Of a stretch of DNA of 64,000 bases, positions 9,536 to 19,341 are shown piece by piece; within the stretch, counting starts at the first letter, position 1, and every line of letters begins with the position of its first letter. The translations under genes were made by a program, and so were the position numbers. The notes under the pieces are model-generated. The model saw nothing but the letters and a program-made list of their open reading frames with translations. It searched no databases and was not told the origin of the DNA. Source of the stretch: Prevotella scopos JCM 17725. GTDB taxonomy: Bacteria > Bacteroidota > Bacteroidia > Bacteroidales > Bacteroidaceae. Location: the NCBI RefSeq assembly GCF_018127785.1, contig NZ_CP072390.1:372001-436000 (forward strand), written 5' to 3'.

Positions 9536-10164
9536 TGGATATTAACGTATTAGATATCAAAGGTCAGGAGACCGGCCGCAAGGTAACTCTTAACGAGAAT
9601 ATCTTCGGTATTGAGCCAAACGATCACGTCCTCTATCTCGCAGTTAAGCAGTATCTCGCTGATCAGCGTCAGGGTACAGCTAAGTCTAAAGAAAGAAGTG
9701 AGCATGCAGGTTCTACTCGTAAGTTGGGTCGCCAAAAAGGCGGCGGTGGTGCTCGTCGTGGTGATATCAATTCTCCAGTCCTCGTAGGTGGTGGACGTGT
9801 GTTTGGTCCTAAGCCACGTGATTACAGCTTCAAGCTGAACAAGAAGGTTAAGGTACTTGCTCGTAAGTCTGCTTTGGCTTATAAGGCACAAGATAATGCT
9901 ATCGTAGTTGTTGAAGATTTCAACCTTGATGCTCCTAAGACTAAAGATTTTGTAAACATTGCTAAAAATCTTAAAGTTGACGGCAAGAAAGTCCTTCTTG
10001 TTTTGCCAAAAGTAGAGAAAAACGTATATTTGTCAACTCGTAATCTACAGAAGGCTGAGGTTATGACTGCTGCTCAGGTTAATTCATACAAAGTTTTGAA
10101 TGCTGACGTAGTAGTTGTTACTGAGAACTCTCTGAAGGTTATCGACGAAATCTTAACCAAGTAA
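9535..10164 (+). CDS. rplD: Large-subunit ribosomal protein uL4
   Basis: 209 residues. L4 binds 23S rRNA domain I and its extended loop lines the exit tunnel. That loop is visible at about 60-95 as [19 protein letters not shown] and [15 protein letters not shown]. In E. coli L4 also represses its own operon; no matching leader could be proven here. Starts within the rplC stop codon. Confidence 0.98.
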   Translation: MDINVLDIKGQETGRKVTLNENIFGIEPNDHVLYLAVKQYLADQRQGTAKSKERSEHAGSTRKLGRQKGGGGARRGDINSPVLVGGGRVFGPKPRDYSFKLNKKVKVLARKSALAYKAQDNAIVVVEDFNLDAPKTKDFVNIAKNLKVDGKKVLLVLPKVEKNVYLSTRNLQKAEVMTAAQVNSYKVLNADVVVVTENSLKVIDEILTK

Positions 10165-10186
10165 TAATTAGGAGACAAGAAGAATT

Positions 10187-10531
10187 ATGGGATTTATCAT
10201 TAAACCAATGGTCACTGAGAAGATGACCAAGTTGACAGACAAGTCTTCTGAGGATAAGGTTGTAAAGCACAGGGGTGAAAAGAAAACTATTTTGGCTCAG
10301 CCAAAGTATGGTTTCATCGTTAAGCCTGAGGCCAACAAACTTGAGATTAAGAAAGAAGTTGAGGCTTTGTACAACGTTACAGTAGTAGATGTGAATACGA
10401 TTCGTTACGCTGGTAAACGTCAGGCACGTTATACCAAAGCGGGTCTCGTTAAGGGACAGAAGAACGCATTCAAGAAGGCTATCGTCACTTTGAAGAATGG
10501 CGATTCAATCGATTTTTATAGCAATATTTAA
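10187..10531 (+). CDS. rplW: Large-subunit ribosomal protein uL23
   Basis: 114 residues. L23 sits at the tunnel exit and is the docking site for trigger factor and SRP. Family elements are IIKPMVTEKMT at the start, KYGFIVKPEANKLEIKKEVE in the middle and NTIRYAGKRQARYTK near 70. A short lysine-rich insertion (KSSEDKVVKHRGEKK, about 18-32) between strand 1 and the rest makes it longer than E. coli L23. Confidence 0.97.
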   Translation: MGFIIKPMVTEKMTKLTDKSSEDKVVKHRGEKKTILAQPKYGFIVKPEANKLEIKKEVEALYNVTVVDVNTIRYAGKRQARYTKAGLVKGQKNAFKKAIVTLKNGDSIDFYSNI

Positions 10532-10538
10532 ATAAAAA

Positions 10539-11366
10539 ATGGCAGTACGTAAATTAAACCCGGTTACACCGGGACAAAGACACAAGGTTATTGGCACGTT
10601 CGAGGATATTACTGCATCCGTGCCAGAGAAGTCTCTCGTTTACGGTAAACGTTCTACCGGTGGTCGAAACAACACCGGTAAGATGACTGTTCGCTACATG
10701 GGCGGTGGTCACAAGAAGAAGTATCGTCTTATTGACTTCAAGCGAGAGAAAGATGGTGTTCCAGCTGTAGTGAAGACAATCGAGTATGATCCAAACAGAT
10801 CAGCTCGTATTGCGCTGTTATACTATGCTGATGGTGAAAAACGTTACATTATTGCTCCTAACGGACTGCAGGTCGGTGCAACACTAATGTCTGGTGCTGA
10901 GGCAGCACCAGAGGTTGGTAACGCACTTCCTTTGGCTAACATTCCTGTTGGTACTGTAATTCATAACATTGAGTTACGTCCAGGTCAGGGTGCATTGCTC
11001 GTTCGTTCGGCTGGTAACTTTGCTCAGCTTACTTCTCGTGAAGGCAGTTATTGTGTTATCAAGCTCCCTTCTGGTGAAACACGCCAGATTTTGTCAGCTT
11101 GTAAGGCAACTGTAGGTAGTGTAGGTAATTCTGATCACGCACTTGAGCAGTCTGGTAAGGCTGGTCGCTCTCGCTGGTTGGGACGTCGTCCACACAACCG
11201 TGGTGTTGTTATGAACCCTGTTGATCACCCAATGGGTGGTGGTGAAGGTCGCCAGTCTGGTGGTCACCCACGTTCACGTAAGGGCTTGTACGCTAAGGGT
11301 CTTAAGACTCGTGCACCTAAGAAGCTTTCAAACAAGTACATTATTGAGAGAGCTAACAAGAAGTAA
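10539..11366 (+). CDS. rplB: Large-subunit ribosomal protein uL2
   Basis: 275 residues, the usual length. L2 bridges the subunits and supports the peptidyl-transferase centre. The start [16 protein letters not shown], the OB/SH3 core with [19 protein letters not shown], and the C-terminal [19 protein letters not shown], holding the essential histidine, are all present. It follows rplW by only 7 bases. Confidence 0.99.
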   Translation: MAVRKLNPVTPGQRHKVIGTFEDITASVPEKSLVYGKRSTGGRNNTGKMTVRYMGGGHKKKYRLIDFKREKDGVPAVVKTIEYDPNRSARIALLYYADGEKRYIIAPNGLQVGATLMSGAEAAPEVGNALPLANIPVGTVIHNIELRPGQGALLVRSAGNFAQLTSREGSYCVIKLPSGETRQILSACKATVGSVGNSDHALEQSGKAGRSRWLGRRPHNRGVVMNPVDHPMGGGEGRQSGGHPRSRKGLYAKGLKTRAPKKLSNKYIIERANKK

Positions 11367-11388
11367 TCAAAGTAATTAAGAGTAAATT

Positions 11389-11658
11389 ATGAGTCGTTCA
11401 TTAAAAAAAGGTCCATACATCAACGTATCACTCGAGAAGAAGATTCTTGCTATGAATGAGAGTGGTAAGCAGAATGTAGTTAAGACATGGGCCAGAGCAT
11501 CAATGATTTCCCCTGATTTTGTGGGTCACACTGTTGCAGTTCATAACGGAAATAAATTTATCCCTGTTTACATTACTGAGAACATGGTAGGTCACAAGCT
11601 CGGAGAGTTCAGCCCTACACGCCGTTTCGGTGGTCACTCTGGTAATAATAAGAGGTAA
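11389..11658 (+). CDS. rpsS: Small-subunit ribosomal protein uS19
   Basis: 89 residues. S19 pairs with S13 in the 30S head near the A site. Recognised by [12 protein letters not shown] at the start, [21 protein letters not shown] in the middle and [15 protein letters not shown] at the end. Standard length and order between rplB and rplV. Confidence 0.98.
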   Translation: MSRSLKKGPYINVSLEKKILAMNESGKQNVVKTWARASMISPDFVGHTVAVHNGNKFIPVYITENMVGHKLGEFSPTRRFGGHSGNNKR

Positions 11659-11694
11659 GCAGGTCATAATCCATTTAGAAAATAGAAAAATATA

Positions 11695-12108
11695 ATGGGA
11701 GCAAGAAAACGTATAAAGGCTGAAGCTCGTAAAGAAGCTTTGAGAAGCCAGTATTTTGCAAAGCTCAAGGACTGTCCTTCTTCTCCACGTAAGATGCGCT
11801 ATGTAGTTGACATGGTCCGTGGTATGGAGGTCAATCGTGCCCTTGGCGTGCTAAGATTCTCCAAGAAAGCAGCTGCTCAGAACGTTGAGAAACTTCTGCG
11901 TTCAGCTATCAACAACTGGGAGACAAAGAATGACCGCAAGGCTGAAGACGGTGAACTTTATATCTCTAAGATCTTCGTAGATGAAGGCGTTACAATGAAG
12001 CGCATGCGTCCTGCACCACAGGGCCGTGGCTACAGAATCCGCAAACGTTCTAACCACGTCACTCTCTTTGTTAACTCAAAGAATGACGCTAATAATGATG
12101 ATAAATAA
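11695..12108 (+). CDS. rplV: Large-subunit ribosomal protein uL22
   Basis: 137 residues. L22 contacts all 23S domains and its beta hairpin lines the exit tunnel, a site of macrolide-resistance changes. The hairpin is seen as [19 protein letters not shown] (about 99-117). Helical core [19 protein letters not shown] near 25-43 is typical. The C-terminus carries an acidic/asparagine tail ([11 protein letters not shown]) absent from E. coli L22. Confidence 0.98.
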   Translation: MGARKRIKAEARKEALRSQYFAKLKDCPSSPRKMRYVVDMVRGMEVNRALGVLRFSKKAAAQNVEKLLRSAINNWETKNDRKAEDGELYISKIFVDEGVTMKRMRPAPQGRGYRIRKRSNHVTLFVNSKNDANNDDK

Positions 12109-12116
12109 ATAGTAGA

Positions 12117-12845
12117 ATGGGACAGAAAGTTAATCCAATTAGCAACCGTCTTGGTATCATCCGCGGTTGGGAATCAAATTGGTTCGGTGGCAAAAACTTC
12201 GGGGATAATCTCGTAGAGGATCGTAAGATTCGTACTTACCTGAACAAGCGTTTGGAAAAAGCAAGCGTATCCCGTATTGTCATTGAGCGCACATTGAAGC
12301 TCGTCACCATTACTATTTGCACCGCTCGTCCGGGTATCGTTATCGGTAAAGGTGGTCAGGATGTTGATAAGCTTAAAGAAGAGTTGAAGAACCTTTTCAA
12401 GAAGGAGATTCAGATTAATATCTTCGAGGTTAAGAAACCTGAACTTGATGCTAACATCGTTGGTAACAATATCGCTCGCCAGGTAGAAGGTAAGATTGCT
12501 TACCGTCGTGCTATCAAGATGGCTATTGCCAACACAATGCGTGCTGGTGCTGAGGGTATAAAAATTCAAATTACAGGTCGTCTGAATGGTGCCGAAATGG
12601 CTCGTAAGGAAATGTTCAAAGAGGGTCGTACTCCTCTGCATACATTCCGTGCAGACATCGATTATTGTCAGACAGAAGCCCTTACAAAGGTTGGTTTGCT
12701 GGGTATTAAGGTATGGATTTGCCGTGGTGAAGTTTACAACAAGGTAGATCTCACTCCTAACTTTACTCAGGAGAAGAACAATGGCCGTTCTAACAATGGT
12801 GGCCGTTCTGGAAGAGGTAATCGTAGAAGAAACAATAACCGTTAA
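12117..12845 (+). CDS. rpsC: Small-subunit ribosomal protein uS3
   Basis: 242 residues. S3 is on the solvent side of the 30S head at the mRNA entry channel. The KH domain ([20 protein letters not shown], about 67-86) and C-terminal [12 protein letters not shown] are present. The last 27 residues form a low-complexity Asn/Gly/Arg tail beyond the usual end, probably a disordered RNA-binding extension. Starts 8 bases after rplV. Confidence 0.98.
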   Translation: MGQKVNPISNRLGIIRGWESNWFGGKNFGDNLVEDRKIRTYLNKRLEKASVSRIVIERTLKLVTITICTARPGIVIGKGGQDVDKLKEELKNLFKKEIQINIFEVKKPELDANIVGNNIARQVEGKIAYRRAIKMAIANTMRAGAEGIKIQITGRLNGAEMARKEMFKEGRTPLHTFRADIDYCQTEALTKVGLLGIKVWICRGEVYNKVDLTPNFTQEKNNGRSNNGGRSGRGNRRRNNNR

Positions 12846-12859
12846 AAGAAGAAGCTAAC

Positions 12860-13288
12860 ATGTTACAGCCAAAAAGAGTAAAATATAGAAGACCTCAAGA
12901 CGGACGTGGCAATAAAGGCAACGCCCACAGAGGTACACAATTGGCTTTCGGCTCATTCGGCATCAAGACACTTGAGGCTAAGTGGATCGACAGCCGTCAG
13001 ATTGAGGCCGCTCGTATAGCAGTAAACCGCTATATGAACCGTCAGGGCCAGGTCTGGATTCGCATCTTCCCTGATAAGCCAATCACACGTAAGCCTGCCG
13101 ATGTTCGTATGGGTAAGGGTAAGGGTGATCCTGCAGGATGGGTTGCACCAGTTACCCCAGGTCGTGTTCTCTTTGAAGTAGAAGGCGTAAGCTTTGATAT
13201 CGCAAAGGAGGCTCTCCGCCTCGCTGCACAGAAGCTGCCTGTTAAGACAAAGTTTATTGTTAGACGTGATTTCGATAAAAACGCTTAA
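12860..13288 (+). CDS. rplP: Large-subunit ribosomal protein uL16
   Basis: 142 residues. L16 joins the 50S late and positions A-site tRNA. Conserved starts [39 protein letters not shown] (about 72-93) and [18 protein letters not shown] are visible. Lies 14 bases after rpsC and 5 before rpmC, the usual S3-L16-L29 order. Confidence 0.98.
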   Translation: MLQPKRVKYRRPQDGRGNKGNAHRGTQLAFGSFGIKTLEAKWIDSRQIEAARIAVNRYMNRQGQVWIRIFPDKPITRKPADVRMGKGKGDPAGWVAPVTPGRVLFEVEGVSFDIAKEALRLAAQKLPVKTKFIVRRDFDKNA

Positions 13289-13293
13289 GAAAG

Positions 13294-13488
13294 ATGAAGA
13301 TTAAAGAAGTAAAAGAACTCGAAACCAAGGAATTGGTTGAGAAAATAGAAAATGCTGAAACAGCTCTCGCAAAGATGAAGCTGAATCATCAGATTACTCC
13401 GCTTGAGAATCCATCTCAGATTAAGGCCGCTCGTCGTGACATTGCACGTATGAAAACAGAACTTTCACAGAGAGAACTTAATAAATAA
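13294..13488 (+). CDS. rpmC: Large-subunit ribosomal protein uL29
   Basis: 64 residues. L29 is a small helical hairpin near the tunnel exit beside L23. [19 protein letters not shown] at the start and [14 protein letters not shown] near the end match the family. Position between rplP and rpsQ confirms it. Confidence 0.97.
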   Translation: MKIKEVKELETKELVEKIENAETALAKMKLNHQITPLENPSQIKAARRDIARMKTELSQRELNK

Positions 13489-13499
13489 CAATGGTCCAG

Positions 13500-13757
13500 A
13501 TGGAAACAAGAAATTTAAGAAAAGTAAGACAGGGTGTCGTTATCAGCAACAAAATGGATAAAACCATCGTTATTGCAGCTAAGTTCAAGGAGAAGCACCC
13601 TATTTATGGTAAGTTTGTCCAGAAGACAAAGAAGTACCATGCTCATGACGAGAAAAATGAGGCTAATGTAGGTGATACAGTGCTTATCATGGAAACTCGT
13701 CCTCTTTCTAAGACAAAGAGATGGAGATTAGTTCAAATTGTAGAAAAAGCTAAGTAA
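13500..13757 (+). CDS. rpsQ: Small-subunit ribosomal protein uS17
   Basis: 85 residues from the ATG at 13500 (METRNLRK), the start seen in Bacteroidota S17. An in-frame ATG at 13491 would add only MVQ and cannot be excluded. S17 is a primary 16S-binding OB-fold protein of the 30S body. Key segments are [26 protein letters not shown] and [20 protein letters not shown]. Confidence 0.97.
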   Translation: METRNLRKVRQGVVISNKMDKTIVIAAKFKEKHPIYGKFVQKTKKYHAHDEKNEANVGDTVLIMETRPLSKTKRWRLVQIVEKAK

Positions 13758-13759
13758 TT

Positions 13760-14125
13760 ATGATACAGACAGAATCAAAACTTACAGTATGTGATAACAG
13801 CGGTGCTCGTGAAGCTAAGTGCATCCGTGTGCTCGGTGGCACACGCCGTCGTTACGCAAGTGTTGGTGACGTTATCGTAGTTGCTGTACAGAACGTCATC
13901 CCATCAAGTGAATTGAAAAAGGGTGCAGTATCAAAGGCTTTGATCGTTCGCACAAAGAAGGAAATTCGTCGTGCTGATGGTTCATACATCCGTTTCGATG
14001 ATAATGCATGTGTATTGCTCAACAATGCTGGCGAAATTCGTGGTAGCCGTATCTTCGGCCCTGTTGCTCGTGAGTTGCGTGCAGTGAACATGAAGGTCGT
14101 TTCTTTGGCACCTGAGGTTCTTTAA
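13760..14125 (+). CDS. rplN: Large-subunit ribosomal protein uL14
   Basis: 121 residues. L14 forms intersubunit bridges with 16S rRNA and is the binding site of the silencing factor Rsf[28 protein letters not shown] at the start (quoted in part: [16 protein letters not shown]) and [21 protein letters not shown] near 84-104 are signatures. Two bases after rpsQ. Confidence 0.98.
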   Translation: MIQTESKLTVCDNSGAREAKCIRVLGGTRRRYASVGDVIVVAVQNVIPSSELKKGAVSKALIVRTKKEIRRADGSYIRFDDNACVLLNNAGEIRGSRIFGPVARELRAVNMKVVSLAPEVL

Positions 14126-14145
14126 TTATTAAATAGAATAATAAA

Positions 14146-14463
14146 ATGGCAAAATTCCATATAAAGAAAGACGATCAGGTCATTGTTCTTGCTGGTGCAG
14201 ATAAGGGCAAGACTGGAAAGGTGCTTAAGGTTATCGCAGCTAAGGAACGTGCTATTGTAGAGGGCTTGAATATGGTCTCTAAGAGCACAAAACCTTCTGC
14301 AGCTAACCCTCAGGGTGGTATCATTAAGCAGGAGGCTGCAATTCATATCTCAAATTTAAGTCTCATCGATCCGAAGAGCGGTAAGGCTACACGTATCAAG
14401 ATTGAACGTGAAGGCAAGACTGTTAAGCGTATCGCTAAAAAGTCAGGGGAGGAAATTAAGTAA
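14146..14463 (+). CDS. rplX: Large-subunit ribosomal protein uL24
   Basis: 105 residues. L24 is an assembly initiator for the 50S and sits at the tunnel exit. The KOW motif is plain ([21 protein letters not shown], about 5-25) and is followed by [14 protein letters not shown]. Its stop overlaps the rplE start by one base, as rplC does with rplD. Confidence 0.98.
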   Translation: MAKFHIKKDDQVIVLAGADKGKTGKVLKVIAAKERAIVEGLNMVSKSTKPSAANPQGGIIKQEAAIHISNLSLIDPKSGKATRIKIEREGKTVKRIAKKSGEEIK

Positions 14464-15017
14464 TGAATACAGCTCAGTTAAAGAAACAGTATAAGGAGCA
14501 GATTGCTCCAGCTTTGCAGAAGCAGTTCAACTATTCTTCAGCTATGCAGGTTCCTGTTTTGAAGAAGATTGTTATCAATCAGGGTCTTGGTGATGCAACT
14601 CAAGATAAGAAGCTTATCGAGGTTGCTGTTAACGAGATTTCTTCAATCACAGGTCAGAAGGCAGTTGCAACCTATTCTAAGAAGGATATTGCAAACTTCA
14701 AGTTGCGTAAGAAGATGCCTATCGGCGTTATGGTAACTCTGCGTCGTGAGCGTATGTATGAATTCCTCGAGAAACTCGTTCGCGTATCTTTGCCACGTAT
14801 CCGTGACTTCAAGGGTATTGAGAGCAAGTTTGATGGTCGTGGAAATTATACTCTCGGTATTACCGAGCAGATCATCTTCCCAGAGATTAATATCGATCAG
14901 GTTGACCGCATCCAAGGTATGAACATTACCTTCGTTACATCAGCTAAGACTGACGAAGAAGGCTTTGCTTTGCTCAAGGGCTTCGGACTTCCATTCAAGA
15001 ATGCTAAAAACGATTAA
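14463..15017 (+). CDS. rplE: Large-subunit ribosomal protein uL5
   Basis: 184 residues. L5 binds 5S rRNA in the central protuberance and touches P-site t[21 protein letters not shown] near 29-46, [24 protein letters not shown] (in part) and the C-terminal [22 protein letters not shown] identify it. Starts inside the rplX stop codon. Confidence 0.98.
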   Translation: MNTAQLKKQYKEQIAPALQKQFNYSSAMQVPVLKKIVINQGLGDATQDKKLIEVAVNEISSITGQKAVATYSKKDIANFKLRKKMPIGVMVTLRRERMYEFLEKLVRVSLPRIRDFKGIESKFDGRGNYTLGITEQIIFPEINIDQVDRIQGMNITFVTSAKTDEEGFALLKGFGLPFKNAKND

Positions 15018-15022
15018 TTGAT

Positions 15023-15325
15023 ATGGCAAAAGAATCAATGAAAGCTCGCGAGGTAAAGCGTGCAAAGCTTGTTGCGCGCTATGCTGAGAAACGCGCAGCT
15101 CTGAAGAAGATTATCGCTACTTCAAATGATCCTGAAGAGGCTTATGAGGCTGCTCGCAAATTGCAGTCTATTCCTAAGAATGCTAATCCTATCCGTTTGC
15201 ACAATCGTTGCAAGATTACAGGACGTCCAAAGGGATACATTCGTCAGTTCGGCCTCTCTCGTATACAGTTCCGTGAGATGGCATCTCAAGGACTTATACC
15301 AGGTGTGAAGAAGGCAAGCTGGTAA
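15023..15325 (+). CDS. rpsN: Small-subunit ribosomal protein uS14, long zinc-free type
   Basis: 100 residues. S14 lies in the 30S head next to S3 and S10. This is the long form with [20 protein letters not shown]; the CxxC pairs of the short zinc form are missing (one cysteine only). The family ending IPGVKKASW is intact. It is followed by an unusual 124-base gap that holds a promoter. Confidence 0.98.
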   Translation: MAKESMKAREVKRAKLVARYAEKRAALKKIIATSNDPEEAYEAARKLQSIPKNANPIRLHNRCKITGRPKGYIRQFGLSRIQFREMASQGLIPGVKKASW

Positions 15326-15368
15326 TCAAATATATCGATGCGGATAGTGAATTGTGAAATTTATTTTG

Positions 15369-15376
15369 TATCTTTG
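15369..15376 (+). promoter_or_regulatory. Internal promoter (-7 box) before rpsH
   Basis: TATCTTTG at 15369-15376 matches TAnnTTTG and lies in the 124-base rpsN-rpsH gap, about 74 bases before rpsH. No convincing -33 TTTG was found. A small hairpin (TCGGG GTAGT CCCGA, about 15414-15428) lies in the leader. Suggests separate transcription of the second half of the spc block. Confidence 0.55.
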
Positions 15377-15449
15377 CAGTTCATTATCCGCTTTCAAGCG
15401 ATTTTTAATATTGTCGGGGTAGTCCCGATTAATTAAACATTTATATTTT

Positions 15450-15845
15450 ATGACAGATCCAATAGCAGATTATCTGACAAGACTCAGAAACGCAATTATG
15501 GCTCATCATCGTGTTGTTGAGGTTCCTGCGTCTAACTTGAAGAAGTCTATTACTAAGATTCTCTTCGAGAAGGGTTACATCTTGAACTACAAGTTCATCG
15601 AGGATGGTCCCCAAGGTTCAATCAAGGTCGCACTGAAGTACGATCCTGTAACAAAGCAGAGCGCTATCAAGAAATTGAAGCGTGTTTCTACCCCAGGTCT
15701 TCGCCAGTATACTGGTTGCAAAGACATGCCGAGAGTAATTAACGGACTTGGAATTGCTATCCTTTCCACGTCTAAAGGTGTAATGACAGACAAGGAAGCT
15801 GCTGCTGAGAAGATCGGTGGAGAGGTTCTTTGCTACATTTATTAA
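15450..15845 (+). CDS. rpsH: Small-subunit ribosomal protein uS8
   Basis: 131 residues. S8 binds the central domain of 16S rRNA and in E. coli represses the spc operon. MTDPIADYLTRLRNA at the start, KRVSTPGLRQYTG near 78-90 and GLGIAILSTSKGVMTDKEA at the end are diagnostic. It is the first gene after the internal promoter. Confidence 0.98.
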   Translation: MTDPIADYLTRLRNAIMAHHRVVEVPASNLKKSITKILFEKGYILNYKFIEDGPQGSIKVALKYDPVTKQSAIKKLKRVSTPGLRQYTGCKDMPRVINGLGIAILSTSKGVMTDKEAAAEKIGGEVLCYIY

Positions 15846-15859
15846 TTGGAGGATTGAAT

Positions 15860-16426
15860 ATGTCAAGAATAGGAAAATTGCCAATTAGTGTTCCAGCTGG
15901 CGTTACAGTTGCTCTTAACAATGGTGTTGTTACAGTAAAGGGTCCTAAAGGTGAACTTTCTCAGAAGGTTGATTCTTCTATTAAGACTATCATCGAGGAC
16001 GGTCAGGTAACATTCGAAATTGATGAGAATAGCCCGGTAAACTATAAGCAGAAGCAGGCTTTCCATGGTCTCTATCGTTCACTCGTTAACAACATGGTTG
16101 TTGGTGTAAGTGAAGGTTATAAGAAAACATTGGAACTTGTTGGTGTAGGTTATCGTGTTTCTAACCAAGGTAACTTGGTAGAGTTCTCTCTTGGTTATAC
16201 TCACCCAATCTTTATTCAACTTCCTTCAGAAGTTAAGGTTGAGACAAAGAGTGAGCGTAACCAGAATCCAATCATCACTCTTGAATCAGCTGACAAGCAG
16301 CTGCTTGGTCTCATCTGTGCAAAGATTCGTTCTTTCCGTAAGCCTGAGCCTTATAAGGGTAAGGGTGTCCTGTTCCAGGGTGAGGTTATTCGCAGAAAGT
16401 CTGGTAAGACAGCTGCAGCTAAGTAA
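15860..16426 (+). CDS. rplF: Large-subunit ribosomal protein uL6
   Basis: 188 residues from ATG 15860 (MSRIGKLPISVPAGV). An earlier ATG at 15830 lies inside rpsH and adds an unrelated leader. A rare GGAGG sits 10 bases before the chosen start. L6 has two similar domains near the factor-binding site; VKGPKGELS and the C-terminal PEPYKGKGVLFQGEVIRRKSGKT are conserved. Confidence 0.98.
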   Translation: MSRIGKLPISVPAGVTVALNNGVVTVKGPKGELSQKVDSSIKTIIEDGQVTFEIDENSPVNYKQKQAFHGLYRSLVNNMVVGVSEGYKKTLELVGVGYRVSNQGNLVEFSLGYTHPIFIQLPSEVKVETKSERNQNPIITLESADKQLLGLICAKIRSFRKPEPYKGKGVLFQGEVIRRKSGKTAAAK

Positions 16427-16447
16427 CTTTAATACATCATTACGATT

Positions 16448-16792
16448 ATGACAACAAAGAAAGAACAAAGAAGAATTAAGATAAAGTTCCGCATTCGTAA
16501 GAGTGTGAACGGTACTGCTGAGCGCCCACGTTTGAGCGTTTTCCGCAGTAATAAGCAGATTTATGCACAGGTTATTAACGATCTGACCGGAACAACCCTC
16601 GCTTCAGCTTCTTCTCTCGGCCTCGAAAAGATGGCTAAGATTGAGCAGGCTAAGAAAGTGGGTGCGCTCGTTGCAGAGCATGCTAAGGCTGCTGGTGTTG
16701 AGCAGGTTGTTTTTGACCGTAACGGTTATCTCTATCACGGACGTGTACAGGCTTTGGCTGATGCTGCACGTGAGGGAGGACTTAAATTCTAA
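16448..16792 (+). CDS. rplR: Large-subunit ribosomal protein uL18
   Basis: 114 residues. L18 binds 5S rRNA together with L5. Family elements are [21 protein letters not shown] (in part; about 20-40) and the ending [26 protein letters not shown]. Basic N-terminus [15 protein letters not shown] is typical. Confidence 0.98.
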   Translation: MTTKKEQRRIKIKFRIRKSVNGTAERPRLSVFRSNKQIYAQVINDLTGTTLASASSLGLEKMAKIEQAKKVGALVAEHAKAAGVEQVVFDRNGYLYHGRVQALADAAREGGLKF

Positions 16793-16798
16793 ACGATT

Positions 16799-17311
16799 AT
16801 GGCAATGAATAGAGTAAAAGTAAATAGTGATGTAGAACTGAAAGATCGCTTGGTTGCTATCAACCGTGTAACTAAGGTTACAAAGGGTGGTCGTACTTTC
16901 ACATTCGCAGCTATCGTCGTTGTAGGTGACGGTAAAGGCGTTATTGGCTGGGGTCTTGGTAAGGCTGGCGAAGTTACTGCTGCTATCCAGAAGGGTACAG
17001 ACTCAGCTAAGAAGAACCTCGTTAAGGTTCCTGTTTTGAAGGGTACTGTTCCTCATGAGGCAGAAGCTCGCTTTAGTGGTGCTCATGTTCTCCTTAAGCC
17101 AGCTGCAGCCGGTACTGGTTTGAAAGCCGGTGGTGCTATGCGTGCAGTTCTTGAGAGCGCAGGTATTTCTGACGTGATTGCAAAGTCAAAGGGGTCTTCT
17201 AACCCTCACAACCTTGTGAAGGCTACTATTGCTGCCCTTGCTGAAATGCGTGATGCATATACAGTAGCTGGTGAGCGTGGTATCAGTATGGAAAAAGTAT
17301 TTAACGGTTAA
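16799..17311 (+). CDS. rpsE: Small-subunit ribosomal protein uS5
   Basis: 170 residues. S5 is at the 30S neck near the mRNA entry and influences accuracy. The double-stranded-RNA-binding start [19 protein letters not shown], then [17 protein letters not shown], and the C-terminal [16 protein letters not shown] are conserved. Begins 6 bases after rplR. Confidence 0.98.
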   Translation: MAMNRVKVNSDVELKDRLVAINRVTKVTKGGRTFTFAAIVVVGDGKGVIGWGLGKAGEVTAAIQKGTDSAKKNLVKVPVLKGTVPHEAEARFSGAHVLLKPAAAGTGLKAGGAMRAVLESAGISDVIAKSKGSSNPHNLVKATIAALAEMRDAYTVAGERGISMEKVFNG

Positions 17312-17330
17312 TTTTAGGAGGTATAATTTT

Positions 17331-17507
17331 ATGGCAACAATTAAGATTAAGCAGATTAAGAGCCGTATCGGTGCTCCTAAAGACCAGAAAGAAACTTTGC
17401 GTGCTTTGGGACTTCGTAAGATTTCTCAGGTTGTTGAAGTAGAAGATACTCCAAGCTGCCGCGGTATGATCCGTAAGGTGCATCATCTGGTATCAGTAAT
17501 TGATTAA
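17331..17507 (+). CDS. rpmD: Large-subunit ribosomal protein uL30
   Basis: 58 residues from ATG 17331 (MATIKIKQIKSRIG). An upstream ATG at 17271 lies in rpsE and was rejected. A clear AGGAGG is placed 10 bases before the start, unusual for this genome. L30 is a compact 50S protein; LRALGLRKISQVVEVEDTP is the family core. Confidence 0.97.
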   Translation: MATIKIKQIKSRIGAPKDQKETLRALGLRKISQVVEVEDTPSCRGMIRKVHHLVSVID

Positions 17508-17533
17508 TTAATCTTTTAAAGAAAACAGTAATT

Positions 17534-17980
17534 ATGAAATTAAATAGTTTGAAACCAGCTGTTGGCTCTACACATTCACGTCGTCGTATTGGTCGTGGTC
17601 CAGGTTCTGGACTCGGTGGTACTTCTACTCGTGGTCACAAGGGTGCAAAGTCACGTTCTGGTTATAAGAAAAAGATCGGCTTTGAGGGTGGTCAGATGCC
17701 TCTCCAGCGTCGTGTACCGAAGGCTGGATTTAAGAACATCAACCACAAAGAATATTTTGCTGTAAATCTTTCTACTCTTCAGGCTCTTGCTGAGAAGCAC
17801 AACCTTACAAAGATCGGTGTTGAGGAACTCAAGGCCGCTGGTCTTACAAATGGTAAGGAACTTGTTAAAGTTCTCGGTAATGGTGAACTGAAGGCTAAGT
17901 TGGAAGTTTCAGCTAATGCATTCTCTAAGACTGCCGAAGAAGCTATTAAGGCAGTTGGTGGTAACACAACTATAATCTAA
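17534..17980 (+). CDS. rplO: Large-subunit ribosomal protein uL15
   Basis: 148 residues. L15 stabilises the 50S core with a long basic arm. The Gly/Arg-rich arm (RRRIGRGPGSGLGGTSTRGHKG, in part; about 16-36) and FEGGQMPLQRRVPKAGF are diagnostic. Four bases before secY, the conserved arrangement. Confidence 0.98.
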   Translation: MKLNSLKPAVGSTHSRRRIGRGPGSGLGGTSTRGHKGAKSRSGYKKKIGFEGGQMPLQRRVPKAGFKNINHKEYFAVNLSTLQALAEKHNLTKIGVEELKAAGLTNGKELVKVLGNGELKAKLEVSANAFSKTAEEAIKAVGGNTTII

Positions 17981-17984
17981 GTTA

Positions 17985-19325
17985 ATGAAAAAGTTTATTG
18001 AGACACTGAAGAACTGTTGGAAGATTGAGGATTTGCGTCAGCGACTTCTCATCACCATTCTGTTCACAGCTATTTACCGTTTTGGGTCGTTTGTGGTGCT
18101 TCCTGGCATCAATCCTGCCCTGTTGGAAAAATTGCAAGCACAGACCAAGGGCGGTCTTATGTCACTTTTGGACATGTTCTCCGGTGGTGCATTTTCTCAT
18201 GCGTCAATCTTCGCATTAGGAATTATGCCTTACATCTCAGCATCTATTGTTATGCAACTCCTCGCTGTCGCTGTACCTTATTTCCAAAAGATGCAGCGCG
18301 AAGGTGAGAGCGGCCATAAGAAAATAAACTGGTATACGCGTGTCCTGACAGTAGTCATCCTACTGTTTCAGGCACCGTCTTACCTTATGAACTTAAAAAT
18401 GCAGGCCTCTGGTGCACTTGCATCAGGTATTGATTGGACTACATTTATGATTCCTGCAACTATTATTCTTGCTGCAGGATCAATGTTCATTCTTTGGTTG
18501 GGTGAGCGTATTACAGATAAGGGTATCGGAAATGGTATTTCCTTAATTATTATGGTGGGTATTATTGCACGTCTTCCACAGGCGGTTATTCAGGAATTTA
18601 GTAATCGTGTTTCTGAAGCTATCGGTGGTGGTATCGTAATGCTTATCATTGAGATTATTATCCTTTATGCTGTTGTTTGTGCGGCTATCCTTCTAGTACA
18701 AGGTACTCGTAAGATTCCTGTGCAGTATGCCAAGCGCGTTGTAGGAAATAAACAATATGGTGGTGCACGTCAGTATATTCCTTTGAAACTATTTGCTGCT
18801 AATGTAATGCCTATCATCTTTGCACAGGCTTTGATGTTCATACCATTAGCAATTGTTCAGTATTCTTCTGATAGTACAAACTCTGTACTTCAGTCTTTAA
18901 TGAACACAAAGAGTTTCGCATATAACTGCGTTTATGTGCTTCTCATCATCGTGTTTACTTATTTCTATACTGCGATAACACTTAATCCAACTCAGATGGC
19001 TGAGGATATGAAACGTAATAACGGATTTATCCCTGGTGTTAGACCTGGAAAGGATACTGCAGATTACATTGATACTGTTATGTCTCGTCTTACGGGACCT
19101 GGAGCTTTGTTTATCGCTTTCATTGCTATTATGCCAGCATTAGCAGGATATTTAAATGTTGCTGATGCTTTTGGTCAGTTTTTTGGTGGTACTTCATTGT
19201 TGATTCTTGTTGGTGTTGTTATTGATACGCTTCAACAGATTGAATCACACTTGATGATGCGTCACTATGATGGACTCCTCAATTCAGGACATACACGTGG
19301 CAATGGTGGTGTTGCAGCCTATTAA
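17985..19325 (+). CDS. secY: SecY, channel subunit of the Sec translocase
   Basis: 446 residues, ten predicted membrane helices. SecY forms the inner-membrane channel for exported proteins, including the signal-peptide proteins in this window. Hallmarks are GINPALLEKL and MFSGGAFSHASIFALGIMPYISASI (in part) at the plug/lateral gate, and YYFYTAITLNPTQMAEDMKRNNGFIPGVRPG-type cytoplasmic loop (here TLNPTQMAEDMKRNNGF). Four bases after rplO, so translation is probably coupled. Confidence 0.98.
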   Translation: MKKFIETLKNCWKIEDLRQRLLITILFTAIYRFGSFVVLPGINPALLEKLQAQTKGGLMSLLDMFSGGAFSHASIFALGIMPYISASIVMQLLAVAVPYFQKMQREGESGHKKINWYTRVLTVVILLFQAPSYLMNLKMQASGALASGIDWTTFMIPATIILAAGSMFILWLGERITDKGIGNGISLIIMVGIIARLPQAVIQEFSNRVSEAIGGGIVMLIIEIIILYAVVCAAILLVQGTRKIPVQYAKRVVGNKQYGGARQYIPLKLFAANVMPIIFAQALMFIPLAIVQYSSDSTNSVLQSLMNTKSFAYNCVYVLLIIVFTYFYTAITLNPTQMAEDMKRNNGFIPGVRPGKDTADYIDTVMSRLTGPGALFIAFIAIMPALAGYLNVADAFGQFFGGTSLLILVGVVIDTLQQIESHLMMRHYDGLLNSGHTRGNGGVAAY

Positions 19326-19341
19326 ATCTTTATCTTAAGGA

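Noticed and set aside
15830..15859. Upstream ATG for rplF
   Set aside because: Lies in rpsH; the start at 15860 matches the family and has a GGAGG before it.
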